Below the pieces are notes generated by a model. That model was not told where the DNA came from, made no database searches, and saw only the letters and a program-made list of their open reading frames with translations. From an uncultured Eubacteriales bacterium (lineage in GTDB: Bacteria > Bacillota > Clostridia > Oscillospirales > Oscillospiraceae), in assembly GCA_902475455.1 (NCBI GenBank), contig CABRZO010000033.1, positions 1 through 16,615 on the forward strand: a stretch of DNA of 16,615 bases, written 5' to 3'. Positions 1 through 6,905 of the stretch are shown piece by piece (position 1 is the first letter of the stretch; each line of letters begins with the position of its first letter). The translations under genes were made by a program, and so were the position numbers.

Positions 1-356
1 TGGGGGTGGCCGCCGCCATGGCGGCCTCCGCCGCGGTGGAGCTGATGGGAGGCCAGCCGGAGCAGTGCCTCAGCGCCGCCTCCACCGTGCTGATGAATAT
101 GCTGGGGCTGGTGTGCGACCCGGTGGGGGGACTGGTGGAGTACCCCTGCCAGAACCGCAACGCCGCCGGGGTGGCCAATGCCCTGGTGGCCGCGGAGATC
201 GCCCTCAGCGGGGTGCGGCAGCTGATCCCCTTTGACGAGATGGTGGGGGTCATGTACCGGGTGGGCCGGAGCCTGCCCGCCCAGCTCCGGGAGACCGCCC
301 TGGGGGGCTGCGCCACGGCCCCCTCCGTGTGCCAGGGCTGCGGAGGCTGTGGCTGA
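1..356 (+). CDS. sdaAA: L-serine dehydratase, iron-sulfur type, alpha subunit (3' end only)
   Basis: This is the C-terminal part of an L-serine ammonia-lyase, which converts L-serine to pyruvate and ammonia in the cytoplasm using a 4Fe-4S cluster. The reading frame is open at the left edge, so the gene begins before the window; the internal GTG at 6 is not taken as the start. The segment LGLVCDPVGGLVEYPCQNRN is the family's cysteine-bearing signature and supplies two of the expected cluster cysteines. It is followed by the typical alternation of AAE, IPFDE and the LRETALGG segment close to the terminus. The tail after ALGG is odd: it carries four cysteines in the last 15 residues, where most relatives I know have an ATPTG-like end. 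brnQ follows after 27 nt in the same direction, so the two may be co-transcribed. Family assignment is firm; whether a beta subunit is fused or separate cannot be seen. Confidence 0.93.
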   Translation, partial: GVAAAMAASAAVELMGGQPEQCLSAASTVLMNMLGLVCDPVGGLVEYPCQNRNAAGVANALVAAEIALSGVRQLIPFDEMVGVMYRVGRSLPAQLRETALGGCATAPSVCQGCGGCG

Positions 357-383
357 ACCAAACACAAGAGGGGAGAGACCAGG

Positions 384-1733
384 ATGAAAAAACACTCCAT
401 CCGCCAAATTTTGGCGGTGGCCAGCATGCTGTTCGGCATGTTCTTCGGGGCGGGGAATCTGATTTTTCCTGCCTCCATGGGTCAGATGGCCGGGCGCTCG
501 GTCTGGCTGGCCGGGGCGGGCTTCCTGATCACCGGGGTGGGTCTGCCCCTGCTGGGGGTGGCCGCCCTGGGGGTGAGCCGGGCGGGGGGGCTGTTGGAGC
601 TCAGCAGCCGGGTGGGAAAGGGCTACGGAATGTTCTTTACCTGCCTGCTCTATCTCACCATTGGGCCCTTTTTCGCCATCCCCCGGTGTGCCACCGTGTC
701 CTATACCGTGGGGGTACAGCAGCTTTTGCCGGGGGTGGAGCCCAAGCTGGCCCTGGGGCTGTTCTCCCTGGTGTTCTTCGGAACGGTGCTGTTTTTCTCA
801 CTGCGGCGGGGGGAGCTGCTGACCTGGGTGGGAAAGGTGCTCAACCCTTTGTTTCTCTGCTTCCTGGGCATCCTGGTGCTGCGGGCGCTGCTGGTGCCCC
901 TGGGGTCGGTGGCGGATGCCGACCCGGTGGGGGTCTATGCCACAGACCCCTTTGCCACCGGTTTTCTGGAGGGCTACAACACCATGGACGCCCTGGCAGG
1001 GCTGGCCTTCGGCATTGTGGTGGTGGATGCCATCCGGCGGCTGGGGGTCACCGAACCCGGCCAGATCGCCAAAAATACCGTACAGGCCGGGGCCTTCAGT
1101 GCGGCGCTGATGGGGCTTATTTACCTGCTGGTGGCGGTGGTGGGGGCCCAGAGCCGGGGGCTGTTTGCCCCCGCGGCCAACGGTGGCGAAGCCCTGGCCC
1201 AGATCGCCCGACACTGCTTTGGGGGCCTGGGGATTGTCATTCTGGCCGCCACGGTGACGGTGGCCTGCCTCAAGACCGCCGTGGGGCTGGTGACCAGCTG
1301 TGGAGAGACCTTTGTGCGGATGTTCCCCCGGGGACCGGGCTACCGGGTGTGGGCGGTGGGTTTTTGCGTATTTTCCTTCACCATCGCCAACCTGGGGCTG
1401 GACGCCATCCTGGCCTGGTCCACCCCGGTACTTATGTTCCTCTATCCCCTGGCCATTGTTCTCATTTTGCTCACCCTCTGCGGCGGTCTGTTCGGCCACA
1501 GCACCCGGGTGATGGCCTGGACGGTGGGGTTCACCGTGCCGGCAGCGGTGCTGGACTTTTTGTATGCTCTGCCCCGGGGTGTGCAGGCGGCGCTGCCTCT
1601 GGAGCCGCTGCTAAAGCTGCGGGAGGCGCTGCCCCTGGCAGACCAGGGCTTTGGTTGGGTGGTGCCGGCCTTGATCGGGTTTGCCCTGGGGCTGGTGCTG
1701 ATGCGCCTATTCCCCAAGCGGAGCGGGAGCTGA
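384..1733 (+). CDS. brnQ: Branched-chain amino acid transport system II carrier protein (LIVCS family)
   Basis: A 449-residue integral membrane protein of the BrnQ family, which imports leucine, isoleucine and valine by sodium or proton symport. The N-terminus reads MLFGMFFGAGNLIFPASMG, the hallmark start of the first membrane helix in this family, and TIGPFFAIPRCATVSY is the second conserved block at about residues 92-107. About twelve hydrophobic segments are spread along the whole chain, and the length is normal for the family. The ATG at 384 follows a purine-rich AGAGGGGAGAG at a suitable distance and gives the expected N-terminus. It lies 27 nt after sdaAA, so shared transcription from a promoter outside the window is likely. 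A strong hairpin ends the unit at about 1768-1796. The substrate is inferred from the family, not shown by the sequence. Confidence 0.93.
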   Translation: MKKHSIRQILAVASMLFGMFFGAGNLIFPASMGQMAGRSVWLAGAGFLITGVGLPLLGVAALGVSRAGGLLELSSRVGKGYGMFFTCLLYLTIGPFFAIPRCATVSYTVGVQQLLPGVEPKLALGLFSLVFFGTVLFFSLRRGELLTWVGKVLNPLFLCFLGILVLRALLVPLGSVADADPVGVYATDPFATGFLEGYNTMDALAGLAFGIVVVDAIRRLGVTEPGQIAKNTVQAGAFSAALMGLIYLLVAVVGAQSRGLFAPAANGGEALAQIARHCFGGLGIVILAATVTVACLKTAVGLVTSCGETFVRMFPRGPGYRVWAVGFCVFSFTIANLGLDAILAWSTPVLMFLYPLAIVLILLTLCGGLFGHSTRVMAWTVGFTVPAAVLDFLYALPRGVQAALPLEPLLKLREALPLADQGFGWVVPALIGFALGLVLMRLFPKRSGS

Positions 1734-1767
1734 TGCGCTCTTGCCGTAAAATCATTTGCAAAGAAGA

Positions 1768-1803
1768 GACCGGCAGTCCATGACGGACTGCCGGTCGCTT
1801 TCT
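1768..1803. terminator. Bidirectional terminator between brnQ and spoIIID
   Basis: A perfect 12-bp stem pairs 1768-1779 with 1785-1796 around the 5-nt loop ATGAC. A short T-rich stretch (GCTTTCTT) follows on the plus strand. On the minus strand the same stem is followed by TCTTCTTTG. It sits between convergent brnQ and spoIIID and can serve both. Confidence 0.8.
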
Positions 1804-1858
1804 TGTCGGCCTGAGGGCCGGGCCCGGGATTGTTGTTCCTGGGCCGGCACTGTTTGCT

Positions 1859-2110
1859 TTATTTTTGGTGCAGATATTTTTCCCGGGTGGCCATGCCGCC
1901 CCGGATGTGCCGCTGGGCCTTGTTCTCCTCCAGCACCTGCTTGGCCTGCAGATACAGCGCCCGGTTAAAGGCAGGCAGACGCTCCGACAGGTCTTTGTGT
2001 ACTGTACTCTTGGAGATGCCAAACCGCTGGGCGGCGGCCCGGACGGTGGTCCGATGTTCGATGATGTACTGGGCCAGCATAACCGCCCGTTCCTCGATGT
2101 TTCCTTTCAA
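1859..2110 (-). CDS. spoIIID: Sporulation transcriptional regulator SpoIIID
   Basis: A small DNA-binding protein of the SpoIIID family, which acts in the mother cell during sporulation, switching genes between the sigma-E and sigma-K programmes. The helix-turn-helix AAQRFGISKSTVHKDLSERLP is almost the family consensus, and the C-terminal basic block RHIRGGMATREKYL is equally diagnostic. I chose the TTG at 2110. It lies 8 nt after GGGGGAG and gives MKGNIEERAVMLAQYI, which lines up without gaps with the B. subtilis protein. The GTG three codons upstream (2119) would abut the ribosome binding site with no spacer. Length from TTG is 83 residues, close to the roughly 90 of the family. A sigma-E-like promoter lies just upstream (2141-2170). 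Its presence supports a spore-forming host. Confidence 0.95.
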   Translation of the reverse strand: MKGNIEERAVMLAQYIIEHRTTVRAAAQRFGISKSTVHKDLSERLPAFNRALYLQAKQVLEENKAQRHIRGGMATREKYLHQK

Positions 2111-2140
2111 ACGCCCCACTCCCCCGATCTCTGTTGCTCC

Positions 2141-2170
2141 ATTCTATGAGCCAGGGCGGGCGGTTATGTT
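2141..2170 (-). promoter_or_regulatory. Sigma-E-like promoter of spoIIID
   Basis: On the minus strand the -10 CATAGAAT (2148 to 2141) resembles the sigma-E consensus CATACAAT. It is preceded after 14 nt by ACATAAC (2169 to 2163), close to the kmATAww -35. The spacing is right for sigma-E, which also drives spoIIID in B. subtilis. Transcription would start near 2133, a short distance before the ribosome binding site at 2125-2119. Confidence 0.6.
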
Positions 2171-2310
2171 CTGCATTGTTTTAGGCGCTGCTCTTTTGTG
2201 GGGCCGGGGGAGGCCCGGCGGGCCCGGGGCAGGTGAAATATGGGGAGTTCGGGGGCAGAGTCCAGTGGGATGACGGATGCGGTGAGGGGAAATACCCTGT
2301 TGCCCGGTCG

Positions 2311-2340
2311 TTGACACAGGCCGATTCCATGGGGTAGAAT
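2311..2340 (+). promoter_or_regulatory. Sigma-A promoter of the ROK regulator gene
   Basis: A perfect -35 TTGACA (2311-2316), an 18-nt spacer and the -10 TAGAAT (2335-2340) lie about 34 nt ahead of the regulator's first start codon. Transcription should begin near 2347. No clear operator palindrome was found overlapping it. Confidence 0.75.
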
Positions 2341-2373
2341 TGGTTTGGTGAATGAACCTGCCTTGGGAGGAGG

Positions 2374-3606
2374 ATGGAGCGCGTGAACCGAGATGATATG
2401 CAGAGGGCAAACCGATGCCAGGTGCTGCGTTTGCTGTTGGAACATGAGGGCCTTTCTAGGGTGGAGCTTGCCCGCAGAGCGTCTCTTCAGAAGGGGACCA
2501 TCACTAATATTATCAATGAATTTGATTCCATGGGACTTTTGGCCACATATGGCGGTGACAAGCCGGGCACCCGGGGGGAGCGGCTGTGTATCCGCAGCAG
2601 CGGAATCTATCTGCTGTCCCTCAGCATCAACCGGAAGGACTACCGAATCCGCCTGTATGCCATTCACGGAGAGGTGATCCGGTCTGTGCAGCGGTTCTTT
2701 GACCTCCATGTTGACATCGGTCAACTGGTGGCGGAGATGCTCCGGGATGTTCAGGATATTGTGGCCATGGCCGGTCCGGAGCGGATCCTCTGTGCGACGC
2801 TGGCCATGCCCGGACCCTATATTCGCAAAGAGCGGGCCATTGCCTATGTGTCGGGCTTTGAACAGCTGGGACAGGTGGATTTGGCCCAGGAGCTGGACCG
2901 GGCGCTGCCGTTTCCCGTTCTATCCCAGCATGACGCGAAGCTCTCCGCCTATGCGGAGTGGAGCCACGCCGCGGAAACCAGGAGCAATCCCAACGCAAGC
3001 TTGTTGTATATTGGCTCTGTTGGCTCCGGTATCGGCGCCGGCCTCATTACCCATGGAGGAAAAGTGCTGATGGGTCAGACGGGAATCGCCGGCGAAATCG
3101 GTCACATGGGGATCAATTTCAACGGGCCCAAAAATGAGTTTAACCACCGGGGTACCTTTGAATATTACGCTTCTACTGAGAGCGCGCTGCAGTATGTGCG
3201 GGAGTTTTTGATTGACTATCCGGACACCGTTCTGTCGGAAGACAGCAGCTACGCGGAGCTGATGGACGCCTATCGTGCCGGAGATCCTCTTGCGCTGCGG
3301 GTGATGCAGCGGCTTGCCCGGATGCTGGGCTATGGGATGGCAAATCTGGTGTATACGCTGAACCCGGACTGCATCGTTTTGGGGGCGGATTACCCGGATG
3401 CCCCGGACTTTATGAATATCATCATCACCACCGTGCGTGAAATGGTACACCCGGAGATTGTGGACTCTATGACCATTCGGTATTCCACCCTTCAGGATGA
3501 TACGGTTTTGCTGGGCGGATACTATTATGCGCTGATGCGGATGGCCGATGATCACACGCTGTACGAACGCATCAGCAGGATTTCCAATCAGAATATCAGA
3601 CACTGA
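2374..3606 (+). CDS. ROK-family transcriptional regulator
   Basis: A 410-residue ROK repressor, probably sensing the sugar or sugar phosphate handled by the transporter and enzyme genes downstream. Residues about 13-57 form a winged helix-turn-helix (LSRVELARRASLQKGTITNIINEF). The rest is the sugar-kinase-like ROK domain, with the glycine-rich GSVGSGIGAGLI, the AGEIGHMGI block and an HDAK segment where the kinase aspartate normally sits. The family zinc motif (CxCGxxGC) is absent: the three cysteine positions are N254, F256 and T261, although H244 and E263 remain. The first phosphate-binding motif is also lost, as is common in repressors rather than kinases. Two starts are possible: the ATG at 2374 touches the GGGAGGAGG, whereas the GTG at 2383 has a 9-nt spacing and may be the true one. 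A terminator follows at 3633-3685. The target sugar is not evident. Confidence 0.9.
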   Translation: MERVNRDDMQRANRCQVLRLLLEHEGLSRVELARRASLQKGTITNIINEFDSMGLLATYGGDKPGTRGERLCIRSSGIYLLSLSINRKDYRIRLYAIHGEVIRSVQRFFDLHVDIGQLVAEMLRDVQDIVAMAGPERILCATLAMPGPYIRKERAIAYVSGFEQLGQVDLAQELDRALPFPVLSQHDAKLSAYAEWSHAAETRSNPNASLLYIGSVGSGIGAGLITHGGKVLMGQTGIAGEIGHMGINFNGPKNEFNHRGTFEYYASTESALQYVREFLIDYPDTVLSEDSSYAELMDAYRAGDPLALRVMQRLARMLGYGMANLVYTLNPDCIVLGADYPDAPDFMNIIITTVREMVHPEIVDSMTIRYSTLQDDTVLLGGYYYALMRMADDHTLYERISRISNQNIRH

Positions 3607-3632
3607 ATAAGACGACATAAGTTCACCGAAAC

Positions 3633-3685
3633 AACTTCTTGCTGGCTCTTTTGTAAGGGAGTTAGCAAGAAGTTTTGTGTTTTGC
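3633..3685 (+). terminator. Terminator of the ROK regulator gene
   Basis: An 11-bp stem pairs 3633-3643 (AACTTCTTGCT) with 3664-3674 (AGCAAGAAGTT). A 4-bp GCTC/GAGT-like extension sits inside, and the T-rich run TTTTGTGTTTTG follows. It ends the regulator transcript before the sugar operon promoter. Confidence 0.8.
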
Positions 3686-3747
3686 ACAATCTAATTTTCT
3701 TTAATTTGGAGGATGCAACAAAAAGCGGAGAAAAATACTAACTATTA

Positions 3748-3776
3748 TTGACAATTTTATATGGGGTTGCTATGAT
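3748..3776 (+). promoter_or_regulatory. Main promoter of the sugar ABC transporter operon
   Basis: TTGACA (3748-3753), a 17-nt spacer and TATGAT (3771-3776) make a near-consensus sigma-A promoter in an AT-rich stretch. The predicted start, near 3783, is about 480 nt ahead of the binding-protein gene, which leaves an unusually long leader. No other convincing promoter was seen between it and 4264. Confidence 0.75.
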
Positions 3777-3782
3777 TGATTT

Positions 3783-4263
3783 AACAAAAGAGGTTTTCTC
3801 AATGTACTTAAAATGGAAGAGAATGGTAGCGGAGGCTGGATCGATTGCATCAGTTCCGGCCTGGCTCTCGTTTTAGTGACCCCTGCGTTTGCTTGACGGA
3901 AACACCGGACGGTCTGCTGTAAGGCCCCAAAGTGGAGGACTTGCGGATTCGGATGGCGTTCCCATCGCTTCAGCTATCCCGACTTGTTCTTTGAGGTCTT
4001 GGCCAAAGGGGGCCGGAACCGTGTCACAGCTGTGTCACAGATGTGCGCCGGCAGACTGCTCCACGTCAGGGAAATACCTTCCCCCGGCGCCCGGACAGCG
4101 GCAAGGCGGTATGCGCTGATTGACAAAACTACAAAGGGCTGTGGTTGGAGGTTTCCGGAATATCTTTGGGCAGAAACCGCTCTGCAGTATCCCTTCAGTG
4201 TAGTAAAGCCCTTGGAGAGGGGCTCTAATAACTACTACAAAAATCATAAGGAGCACGAGAAAA
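3783..4263 (+). other. Long untranslated leader of the sugar operon
   Basis: This gene-free stretch of about 480 nt lies between the operon promoter and the binding-protein gene. It contains a short potential leader ORF (3802-3876), a tandem repeat with the palindrome CACAGCTGTG (near 4024-4034), and a hairpin at 4200-4235. That hairpin pairs GTAGT with ACTAC and AGCCCTT with AGGGGCT, and ends 12 nt before the AAGGAG ribosome binding site at 4248-4253. No known riboswitch class was recognised. Two longer open frames cross it but have neither a ribosome binding site nor family resemblance. The function is unknown; regulation of the operon is an inference from length and position. Confidence 0.5.
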
Positions 4264-5295
4264 ATGAAAAAGCTACTTGCACTGGTTGTGGCCCTGGCCA
4301 TGGCACTGACTCTGGTTGCCTGCGGCAACTCAGCGTCCAACAACGGGAGCGCATCCGGCGAACCTTCCTCCGATGCCGCCTCCAGCACTTCTTCCGAGGC
4401 TGCCTCTTCCGGGGAGAGCGGCGAGGTGGATCTGTCTGAGATCACCATCGCCTATGTCCCCACCACTCTGAACAACCCCTTCTGGACCGCCATGATGGGC
4501 GGTATCAAGGATCAGATGACCGCTCTGGGCATGGATCCTGAGACCCAGCTGATCACCGTCGATGCCGACAGCGACCAGGTCACCATGAACAACTATGTCA
4601 ACGACCTGATCAACCAGGAAGTGGATGCCATCATTCTGGCTCCCATGGACTGCACCGCTGTCACTGAGGCCCTGGAGGCCTGCCAGGCTGCCGGCATTCC
4701 TGTGATCAACGTTGACACCGCTGTTGACCGCACCGATCTGGTGGTTTCCGTCATTGCTTCCGATAACTATGCCGCTGGTGTTGCCTGCGCTGAGGACATG
4801 ATGAGCAAGCTGGACGAAGGCTCCAAGATTGCCGTTATGAACCAGCCCTCCGGCACCGCTTGCGTCCAGCGTGAGCAGGGCTTCCTGGACACTGTTGGCG
4901 ATTACTTCGAGATCGTTTCCACCACCGATACCTCTGGCGACACTGCCACCACTCTGACCGCTGCTGAGGACGCCATCACCGCCGACAGCGATCTGGCCGC
5001 CTTCTTCTGCATCAACGATATGGGCGCTCTGGGCTGCGTTCAGGCCTGCGCCGCTGCCAACCGCTCCGACATCCTGATCTACGGCGTTGACGGTAACCCC
5101 GACTTCATGACCTCTGTTGAGTCCGGTGCCGCTACCGCTTCCGCTGCCCAGCAGCCTTCCGTCATCGGTTCTACCGCCATTGACGTGGCGGTGGCCGCCC
5201 TGCAGGGTGAAGAGGTTGAGCCTGAGATTGTCATCGATGTTACTCTGATTACCACCGACAACTGCAGCGAGTTCGACATCTCCGACTGGCAGTAA
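4264..5295 (+). CDS. Sugar ABC transporter substrate-binding lipoprotein (RbsB-like)
   Basis: A 343-residue periplasmic-binding-protein-like lipoprotein of the ribose/galactose class (Peripla_BP_4 type). It captures the sugar outside the membrane and delivers it to the permease. Residues 1-20 form a lipoprotein signal ending in the lipobox LVAC, with lipidated Cys20. A low-complexity Ser/Ala/Gly/Glu linker runs to about residue 57. The mature fold follows: ITIAYVPTTLNNPFWTAMMGGI, the DAIILAP segment, GIPVINVDTAV, and the C-terminal IYGVDGNPDFM, all standard for this family. The AAGGAG at 4248 gives the ATG a 10-nt spacing. Codon choice is strongly biased (CTG, GCC, ATC), suggesting high expression, as expected for a binding protein made in excess. 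A strong terminator-like hairpin at 5342-5373 separates it from the ATPase gene. The ligand is probably a pentose, judged from the neighbours only. Confidence 0.92.
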   Translation: MKKLLALVVALAMALTLVACGNSASNNGSASGEPSSDAASSTSSEAASSGESGEVDLSEITIAYVPTTLNNPFWTAMMGGIKDQMTALGMDPETQLITVDADSDQVTMNNYVNDLINQEVDAIILAPMDCTAVTEALEACQAAGIPVINVDTAVDRTDLVVSVIASDNYAAGVACAEDMMSKLDEGSKIAVMNQPSGTACVQREQGFLDTVGDYFEIVSTTDTSGDTATTLTAAEDAITADSDLAAFFCINDMGALGCVQACAAANRSDILIYGVDGNPDFMTSVESGAATASAAQQPSVIGSTAIDVAVAALQGEEVEPEIVIDVTLITTDNCSEFDISDWQ

Positions 5296-5341
5296 TACAG
5301 GGTTCAGTCCTTTACATCAGACAATCATTTTAGCCTAAATT

Positions 5342-5376
5342 CCAGGGGACTCCTCTTGGAGTCCCCTGGTTTTCTT
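5342..5376 (+). terminator. Hairpin terminator after the binding-protein gene
   Basis: A perfect 12-bp stem pairs 5342-5353 with 5358-5369 around TCTT and is followed directly by TTTTCTT. It is inside the operon, between the binding protein and the ATPase, with no promoter seen after it. Partial read-through would give more binding protein than transporter, a common arrangement in this family. Confidence 0.8.
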
Positions 5377-5418
5377 ACCGCCGACAGATGAAGAATATGA
5401 AAATAAAGGGGTGGAACT

Positions 5419-6900
5419 ATGGCAAAAGAAATGCTGCGAATGGAAAACATCGTGAAGCAATTCCCCGGTGTGCTGGCATTGAATAAGGCGGGAATCACCG
5501 TCCATGAAGGCGAAGTTATGGGCTTTATGGGCGAGAACGGGGCCGGAAAGTCTACACTGATGAATGTGCTCGGCGGCGTTTTCCCTGCGGATGAAGGCGA
5601 TATCTACATTGACGGGCAGAAGGTCAACATTCGTTCGGTTCATGAGGCCCAGGATTTAGGTGTTGCCTTTATCCATCAGGAGTTGGCGCTGGAGCCCTAT
5701 TTGACCATAGCGGAGAATATTTTTCTGGGGCGCGAAATGACGTCCCATGGTATGATCAGTAAAAGCAAGATGGCAGAGGCGGCAAAGCCGTTTCTGGAGC
5801 GGGTCGGTCTGGACGTGGATCCCAACATGACGGTGGGCAGCCTCTCTCTGGGCCAGCAGCAGATGGTGGAGATTGCAAAGGCATTCTCTCTCAATGCGAA
5901 GATTCTGATTCTGGATGAGCCCACTTCTTCGCTTTCCGAGCGTGAGGTGGAGGTGCTGTTCCAGACCATTGCCGATCTGAAGGCCCAGGGCCTGGCCATT
6001 ATTTTTATCACACACAAAATGGCGGAAGTGTTCCAGGTTTGCGACGCCGTCACCATCATGCGGGACGGCGTTTACATGGGCACCCGTCAGTCCTCCGAAT
6101 GCACAGACGCGGAACTGATCGCCCTGATGGTGGGCCGTGATCTGGGCAACTACTATGTCCGCACCTTCAACGAGCCCGGAGAGGTCATGTTGCAGGTCAA
6201 AAACATCAAGGCGGGCAAACGGGTGAAAGATTGCAGCTTTGAGGTACATCAAGGGGAGATCCTTGGCTTCTACGGCCTGGTGGGTTCGGGCCGCTCAGAG
6301 CTGATGAAGGCCATTATGGGCATTGACCCCATGGATTCCGGCGAGGTCTATCTGAAAGGGGAACGGGTCCAGAAGCTGAACCCCCGGGTGATGCAGGCCA
6401 AGGGCGTCTCCCTGGTGCCGGAGGACCGGAAGACCGAAGGACTGCTGCTGAAGCATCCGATTTCCTTCAACATTGCGCTGCCGGTGCTCTCCAAATTCAT
6501 CAAGTGCCTGCGGGTCAACCACAAGATCGAAGACGAGATTGTAAACGACAGCTTTGAAAAGCTGCACATCAAGGCGCCTTCGGCCCAGGTCAACTGCGCC
6601 ACCCTCTCCGGCGGCAACCAGCAGAAAGTGCTGATCGCCAAGTGGCTGGCGACGAAACCCTCCGTCCTGATTCTGGACGAACCCACACGAGGCATTGACG
6701 TGGGTGCCAAGAGTGAAATTTACTCCATTATCAATGACCTTGCGGCCCAGGGCCTTGCCGTCATCATGATTTCTTCGGAAATGCCGGAAGTCATGAACAT
6801 GAGTGACCGCATGATTGTCATGCGTGAAGGCGCGGTGTCCGCCGTGCTGGATCGGAGTGAATATACACAGGAACTGATTCTACAATACGCTATGGGGTGA
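5419..6900 (+). CDS. Sugar ABC transporter ATP-binding protein, double-domain (RbsA/MglA-like)
   Basis: A 493-residue cytoplasmic ATPase with two fused nucleotide-binding domains, which powers monosaccharide import with the permease downstream. In domain 1, the Walker A motif GENGAGKST is at 38-46, the signature LSLGQQQ at 142-148, Walker B ILILDE at 162-167 and the switch His at 199. In domain 2 the Walker A is degenerate (GLVGSGRSEL, 286-295, Arg in place of Lys), while LSGGNQQ (397-402 region) and LILDEPTRGIDVG (417-429) are intact. This asymmetry is normal for RbsA-type proteins. Length is typical. The ribosome binding site AAAGGGGTGG precedes the ATG. The stop overlaps the region of the permease start, so the two are translationally coupled. 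Sugar specificity cannot be read from this subunit. Confidence 0.95.
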   Translation: MAKEMLRMENIVKQFPGVLALNKAGITVHEGEVMGFMGENGAGKSTLMNVLGGVFPADEGDIYIDGQKVNIRSVHEAQDLGVAFIHQELALEPYLTIAENIFLGREMTSHGMISKSKMAEAAKPFLERVGLDVDPNMTVGSLSLGQQQMVEIAKAFSLNAKILILDEPTSSLSEREVEVLFQTIADLKAQGLAIIFITHKMAEVFQVCDAVTIMRDGVYMGTRQSSECTDAELIALMVGRDLGNYYVRTFNEPGEVMLQVKNIKAGKRVKDCSFEVHQGEILGFYGLVGSGRSELMKAIMGIDPMDSGEVYLKGERVQKLNPRVMQAKGVSLVPEDRKTEGLLLKHPISFNIALPVLSKFIKCLRVNHKIEDEIVNDSFEKLHIKAPSAQVNCATLSGGNQQKVLIAKWLATKPSVLILDEPTRGIDVGAKSEIYSIINDLAAQGLAVIMISSEMPEVMNMSDRMIVMREGAVSAVLDRSEYTQELILQYAMG

Positions 6901-6905
6901 AAACT

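Noticed and set aside
798..1499. A 233-codon open frame on the minus strand inside brnQ
   Set aside because: The composition (His, Gln, Gly, Pro) is typical of antisense shadows of GC-rich genes, and it has no signals.
329..1783. A 484-codon open frame overlapping brnQ, rich in Gly, Pro and Arg
   Set aside because: It is a frame shadow of brnQ in GC-rich DNA; it has no family resemblance and brnQ is unmistakable in the other frame.
4120..4148. TTGACA at 4120-4125 as a second promoter for the binding protein
   Set aside because: No -10 hexamer is found at 16-19 nt downstream.
3984..4439. A 151-codon frame crossing the sugar operon leader and the start of the binding-protein gene
   Set aside because: It starts with TTG without a ribosome binding site and runs into the binding protein in the wrong frame. 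The N-terminal half looks slightly protein-like but matches no family I know, so I leave it as a possible remnant only.
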